Of a stretch of DNA of 64,000 nt, positions 60,357-64,000 are shown one piece after another (the first letter of the stretch is position 1; every line of letters starts with the position of its first letter). Under the pieces are notes generated by a model. It saw nothing but the letters and a program-made list of their open reading frames with translations. It searched no databases and was not told the DNA's origin. Position numbers and translations under genes: made by a program. Source of the DNA: Nitrospirota bacterium (lineage in GTDB: Bacteria; Nitrospirota; Thermodesulfovibrionia; Thermodesulfovibrionales; JdFR-88); the NCBI GenBank assembly GCA_021840255.1, contig JAKBYX010000010.1, positions 1 through 64,000 of the forward strand, given 5' to 3'.

Positions 60357-62061
60357 ACTTTTTCTTTCTCATTTCAATGGCAGCAAGACAGGATTCCCGC
60401 AAAAGCCCCGTACGGGAGCGGGCGCCCCTTTCAAGAAGGATGGCGGCCTCCGCCAGGGGGACATGCGCAAGGCCAAAGGCGCTGGCCGCGCGGAGTTCGT
60501 CCTGATCATGCCAGACCATTAATCGCCTGGAAAAAGCATCCTTGAGCAAAGGGAAAGACCTCTCCCCTCCAAGAAGACCGTAGACCTCTAAAAATTCCCT
60601 CTTTTCCTCAAACGGCCTGACCGGGAAACCGGAGCCGGAAGCAATCTTTTCAAGAACTCCAAATAGCCCTGCTGTGCCAAAAAACTTCCTGGCAAGCGCC
60701 TTTGCCGCTTTGGTACGGACCCCGCTATCATCATCGGAGAGCAGTTCCAGAAGCGCCGCGTAAGTCCCTGCCGCGGGCAAGGCCTCAAACGCCTTAACGC
60801 ACTCCCGCCTGACCTTGACTGAAGGGTGGGACGACGCCTGCTTCACAAAACCAGCGGCATGGCGGCTTCCGCTCATGCCAAGCACAGACACGATGTTTCT
60901 TACCACGTACCACCTCTCATCGGAAAGCCGCCACGCGATCTCCTGCAGATTCCGGGGGGCCATGAATGCCAGTATATTGCAAATGATCTTTCTTGTACGC
61001 CTGTCCTGGGATTCTGCAAGGAGATCCAAAAGTGTCTCTACCCCAAAGGGGCTTATGAGGAAAAGGTATTTTTCGGTCTCCACCCTGCTTCCGGATGCCT
61101 TCAAAAACCATCTTGCCGTCTCTAGGGATGAAAGTTCCCCAAGAACGCCGCCAATAACGGACCCACCGGGCCTGGAGAGATATAAAGGATCCCGTGCTGA
61201 TTGCCCGCCTCCGGATAAGGCGCAGATTTTTTTAAGCAGCTCAAGCGTCCCTCGGCTGTCGTTTTTCTCAATAAGGCCCCTGGCGAGCATGCATAGTATC
61301 TTTGAATACACCGGAGCAGAAGCCTCATCCACGGCATTTTGAATGAGCTTTAAAAGAATATCTGTGATAAATTCGCCCAGGAGGGCCATCTCCATGGAAT
61401 AAAAACCGCCTTTAAGCACTTCAAGCTCATCCGGGTTTAAGGGCAGGGAATCAAGGCCGGACTTGAACGCCTCGAACACTATATCGGCTATGCCGCGCTC
61501 TCCTCTTACAGCAAAAAAATTCTCCTTTTCCTGCCCTGTGGCCGCACCCGGGCAAAAACCCGTTTTCCCTTTTTCTTTTTCAGCGAAAAAATCCCCTGGC
61601 ATCGAATAGCCTATATGCCTCAATTCCTCCCGCCAGAGAAGGGCGACCAGGTCCTGAGGGTTTTTATTTTTACGCAGCGAATATCTTTTGAGAGCGTGGG
61701 CCAGGGTCTCAAGCTCCTCTTTTTCAAGACCCTTTCTGAAAACCAATTCCCTTATTCCAGCGCTCGATAGCATGCGGGCCATATTGCTTTTGCCCAGGCC
61801 TGTGTAGACCTCCTCACTCTTATAAAACAGGCTGGATTCCACAGCTTGCAGTCTCATCTCCCCATGCTCGTCTAAAAAAGAGCGGAGCTTCTCATGGAGT
61901 TTCAGAAACAGATTGTGCAGGGCCCGATTAGGACCTGGGTAGATATTGAGCGCCTTGAGGACAACGGCTAGGTCTTCCAGTATCTCCCGGCACCTTTCGG
62001 TCTCTCCGCCGGTCCCCTTGCCCTGTCCGCTTCCCTGTTTCGGCATGTGATGTTTTAACAA
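60277..62061 (-). CDS. HEAT-repeat protein
   Basis: The 594-residue protein has an N-terminal helical region (about residues 25-140) and a C-terminal part (about 340-570) with HEAT/PBS-type helical pairs, for example WYVVRNIVSVLGMSG, VKVRRECVKAFEALPAAGTYAALLELLSDDD and GVRTKAAKALARKF. There is no signal peptide. Such proteins are protein-binding scaffolds; the partner is unknown. Its 3' end overlaps the DUF4416 gene by 80 bases on the opposite strand. Confidence 0.82.
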   Translation of the reverse strand: MLKHHMPKQGSGQGKGTGGETERCREILEDLAVVLKALNIYPGPNRALHNLFLKLHEKLRSFLDEHGEMRLQAVESSLFYKSEEVYTGLGKSNMARMLSSAGIRELVFRKGLEKEELETLAHALKRYSLRKNKNPQDLVALLWREELRHIGYSMPGDFFAEKEKGKTGFCPGAATGQEKENFFAVRGERGIADIVFEAFKSGLDSLPLNPDELEVLKGGFYSMEMALLGEFITDILLKLIQNAVDEASAPVYSKILCMLARGLIEKNDSRGTLELLKKICALSGGGQSARDPLYLSRPGGSVIGGVLGELSSLETARWFLKASGSRVETEKYLFLISPFGVETLLDLLAESQDRRTRKIICNILAFMAPRNLQEIAWRLSDERWYVVRNIVSVLGMSGSRHAAGFVKQASSHPSVKVRRECVKAFEALPAAGTYAALLELLSDDDSGVRTKAAKALARKFFGTAGLFGVLEKIASGSGFPVRPFEEKREFLEVYGLLGGERSFPLLKDAFSRRLMVWHDQDELRAASAFGLAHVPLAEAAILLERGARSRTGLLRESCLAAIEMRKKKFTYSPRMDVVLGATATEGRPSSSKIS

Positions 62062-62180
62062 TTACATGGCAAGACAGTCAACTTTCAAGCAGCCTTAACC
62101 TTGTAGTTGCAAACAAATTACGCATCAATGCCATGGAACCATTGAGATTGATGAATTTATGAGGCATCCTGACCGCATCT

Positions 62181-62207
62181 GAGGAATTCACTGAAAGTGA
62201 AGTCCTC
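62181..62207. other. Hairpin between proB and the HEAT-repeat gene
   Basis: GAGGA and TTCACT pair with AGTGAA and TCCTC around a three-base loop, with one mismatch. No T-run follows in the direction of proB transcription, so it is not a typical terminator for it. Confidence 0.45.
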
Positions 62208-62232
62208 TTTGATCCATTTTCGATAACGACGG

Positions 62233-62306
62233 GATTGCTCGCTTCGCTCGCAATGACAGCAAAAATGGCGCATTGTCATTGCGAGGGGCGATAGCCCCGT
62301 GGCAAT
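62233..62306. repeat. Dispersed inverted repeat (GTCATTGCGAGG type)
   Basis: Two inverted arms, one containing GCTTCGCTCGCAATGACA and the other TGTCATTGCGAGG, are separated by about 15 bases. This is a well-known intergenic repeat that occurs in many copies in diverse bacteria. It lies in the 287-bp gap between proB and the HEAT-repeat gene, which holds no gene. Confidence 0.8.
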
Positions 62307-62348
62307 TTCGCCGTTAATGCAACATTAGGGTTTAACTTTGATGGCGCT

Positions 62349-63446
62349 TCAGTCCAGGACAGCCAGGTTGTCCCTGTGGATCACCTCATCGGAGTAACTG
62401 TAGCCAAGGGAAGCGCCGATCTCCGAGGACTTCTTGCCCTTTATCTTCTCTATCTCCGCGGAGGAGTAATTTGAAAGCCCTTTTGCAATGCGCCGCCCGG
62501 ACGATGATACACAATAAACGGGGTCTCCCCTGTCAAAATCCCCTTCCACCTGAGTTATGCCCGAAGGAAGCAGGCTCTTCCCGCGAGACAGGATAGCCTC
62601 TGCCGCCCCGTCGTCCAGCACGATCCGGCCTTTCGCCTTCAGCCCGTAGGCGATCCATCCCTTTCTGGCGGGCAGCTTTCCGTTTGCCGCCCGGAACAAA
62701 GTGCCATGGGGCCTCCCAAGGATGGCCTCCATGAGAAGACCGCTCTTCCTGCCGTTTATTATATTTACGCTTATCCCGGCGCTCATGGCGATGCGAGCAG
62801 CCAGTATCTTTGAGTACATGCCCCCTGTGCCAACGCTGCTGCCGGCCCCCCCAGCGGTCTTTTCCATCTCGCGCGTTATCTCCGATACGTCCGGTATTAG
62901 CCTGGCATCGGGGTTGTGCCTGGGGTCCGCCGTATAAAGGCCGTCGACGTCGGAGAGTATCATAAGCCTGTCCGCCCCGAGGAGCGAGGCCACCAGGGCG
63001 GCAAGCTGGTCATTGTCCCCGAATCTTATCTCGTCCATCGCCACAGTATCGTTTTCATTTATTATGGGGACCACGCCAAGGCCTATCAGAGTAAGTATGG
63101 TGTTTTTGGAATTTATGTATCTTGCCCTGTCCGTGAATACGTCCCTCGTAAGGAGTATCTGCGCAACCTTCTTCCTGTTGCCGCTGAAGACCTTCTCATA
63201 GAGCCACATGAGCTGAGACTGCCCGACAGCGGCTGCCGCCTGCTTAAGCCTTATGTCAGCTGGTCTCTTCTTTATCCCCAGTCTGCCCAAACCGGCGGCA
63301 ACCGCCCCGGAGGAGACCACCGCCACCTCATGTCCGGCTTCTATCACGCGGGAGACGTCATCCGCGATGGCCCGCATGCGCCGTTCGTCAAGACCGCCCT
63401 CTTTCGCGGAGAGGATGTTGGAGCCTATCTTTACAACCAGCCTCAT
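62349..63446 (-). CDS. proB: Glutamate 5-kinase
   Basis: The 365-residue enzyme phosphorylates glutamate in the first step of proline synthesis. The amino-acid-kinase domain (about residues 1-255) has [47 protein letters not shown] and [14 protein letters not shown]. The C-terminal PUA domain (about 275-355) is present. The start overlaps the obgE stop by ATGA, an order common in Nitrospirota and related groups. Confidence 0.96.
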   Translation of the reverse strand: MRLVVKIGSNILSAKEGGLDERRMRAIADDVSRVIEAGHEVAVVSSGAVAAGLGRLGIKKRPADIRLKQAAAAVGQSQLMWLYEKVFSGNRKKVAQILLTRDVFTDRARYINSKNTILTLIGLGVVPIINENDTVAMDEIRFGDNDQLAALVASLLGADRLMILSDVDGLYTADPRHNPDARLIPDVSEITREMEKTAGGAGSSVGTGGMYSKILAARIAMSAGISVNIINGRKSGLLMEAILGRPHGTLFRAANGKLPARKGWIAYGLKAKGRIVLDDGAAEAILSRGKSLLPSGITQVEGDFDRGDPVYCVSSSGRRIAKGLSNYSSAEIEKIKGKKSSEIGASLGYSYSDEVIHRDNLAVLD

Positions 63447-64000
63447 TTTTCGCTTTCCTCTGCCATTGCCGCCCCCGCCTCCACCATTCTGGCAAGATAA
63501 GTCAGGAGTTTATCCACCCCAGTTTTTCTTACTGCAGATATGGCAAAAAAGTCAACCCCGGCCGCTTCGCAGTACCTCTTTAAAGCGTCCAGCTTCTCAG
63601 GGTCGGCGGAATCTATCTTGGTTGCTGCGACCGCCATGGGTTTTTTCATAAGCTCCGGACTGTAGAGGGAAAGCTCCCGGTTTATCTTTTCCAGGTTTTC
63701 CACCGGATCGCCGGGCGAGTCCACTGAGACGTCCACCATGTGCAAAAGTATCTTGGTGCGCTCCACATGCCTTAAAAACTGAAAGCCAAGCCCTACCCCC
63801 TTGTGGGCGCCCTCTATCAGCCCCGGGATATCCGCAACCACAAAGCTCCTGAAAAAACCGTACTTTACCACTCCCAAAATAGGTTCGAGCGTGGTAAAGG
63901 GATAGTCGGCTATCTTTGGCCTGGCAGAGGAGATGACCGATATGAGCGTGGATTTGCCGGCATTTGGCAGACCGACGAGCCCGGCGTCGGCCAGGAGTTT
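63443..64000 (-). CDS. obgE: Obg-family GTPase, C-terminal part (runs off the right edge)
   Basis: The last 185 codons of obgE are present. The GTPase domain has the P-loop [10 protein letters not shown], switch [10 protein letters not shown], the G3 region [19 protein letters not shown]4 ATKID and G5 AISAV. The protein ends soon after this domain, so the optional C-terminal OCT domain is absent. The N-terminal Obg fold lies outside the window. It assists 50S ribosome assembly. proB follows with an ATGA overlap. Confidence 0.94.
   Translation of the reverse strand, partial: KLLADAGLVGLPNAGKSTLISVISSARPKIADYPFTTLEPILGVVKYGFFRSFVVADIPGLIEGAHKGVGLGFQFLRHVERTKILLHMVDVSVDSPGDPVENLEKINRELSLYSPELMKKPMAVAATKIDSADPEKLDALKRYCEAAGVDFFAISAVRKTGVDKLLTYLARMVEAGAAMAEESEK

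Overview
The window looks like bacterial chromosome from a Gram-negative, probably anaerobic lineage, most likely Nitrospirota or a deltaproteobacterial-type phylum. This is inferred from gene content, not from a marker gene. Supporting signs are a type IV/MSHA-like pilus locus with a secretin, an Mla lipid-transport operon, a cluster pairing a Ser-type sulfatase with its radical-SAM maturase, OprB and TIGR04219 barrels, a DUF4416 protein and the obgE-proB pair. Genes are tightly packed, with many 4-base start/stop overlaps (ATGA, GTGA, TTGA).

Layout. 1-9.2 kb (minus strand): the end of a lipoprotein gene, an rRNA-type uracil methyltransferase, a stand-alone receiver, a 1394-residue multi-GAF/PAS sensor kinase, then glgA and galT. 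9.2-17 kb: an RNase Z-like metallo-beta-lactamase-fold protein whose normal start codon is missing, a Met-rich exported protein, a methyltransferase, CopA copper ATPase, transketolase, and a HAD phosphatase convergent with it. 17.1-17.3 kb: tRNA-Pro(TGG) and tRNA-Arg(TCT). 17.5-28.8 kb: a complete MSHA-type pilus operon (PilM-PilN fusion, PilO, PilP, secretin, ATPase, platform, four prepilins and a PilX-like protein). One prepilin leader carries a dispersed palindromic repeat. 28.8-32.6 kb: Mla-type ABC transporter. 33-39 kb: sulfatase, a maturase/porin fused reading frame and a DUF3313 lipoprotein. 39.3-48.1 kb: cation-handling region (YtaF/MntP-like protein, CaCA exchanger, DUF5132, HMA-like protein, 22-residue-repeat protein, 1028-residue P-type ATPase, aberrant MetK homologue, second HMA-like protein, zinc-ribbon protein). 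48.2-49.9 kb: OmpR-type regulator, SMR transporter, tRNA-His(GTG) and tRNA-Arg(CCG). 49.9-56.4 kb: TIGR04219 barrel protein and the phosphate operon phoB-phoR-pstC-pstA-pstB-phoU, without pstS. 56.7-64 kb: clpC, a TlpA-like lipoprotein, DUF4416 protein, HEAT-repeat protein, proB and the C-terminal part of obgE.

The best candidate for an undescribed system is 41.3-48.1 kb: a DUF5132 membrane peptide, two HMA-like proteins lacking CxxC, a protein of seven tandem 22-residue amphipathic repeats, and a P2-type ATPase with an HMA-like N-terminus. A MetK homologue with altered active-site residues follows directly. The architecture recalls the mycobacterial PacL (DUF1490)-P-ATPase platforms. Also notable are the maturase-OprB read-through reading frame, a repeat-derived prepilin leader, 11-bp phased TAACA-like repeats before an apparently leaderless gene, and an A-rich hexamer repeat at the start of a barrel-protein gene.
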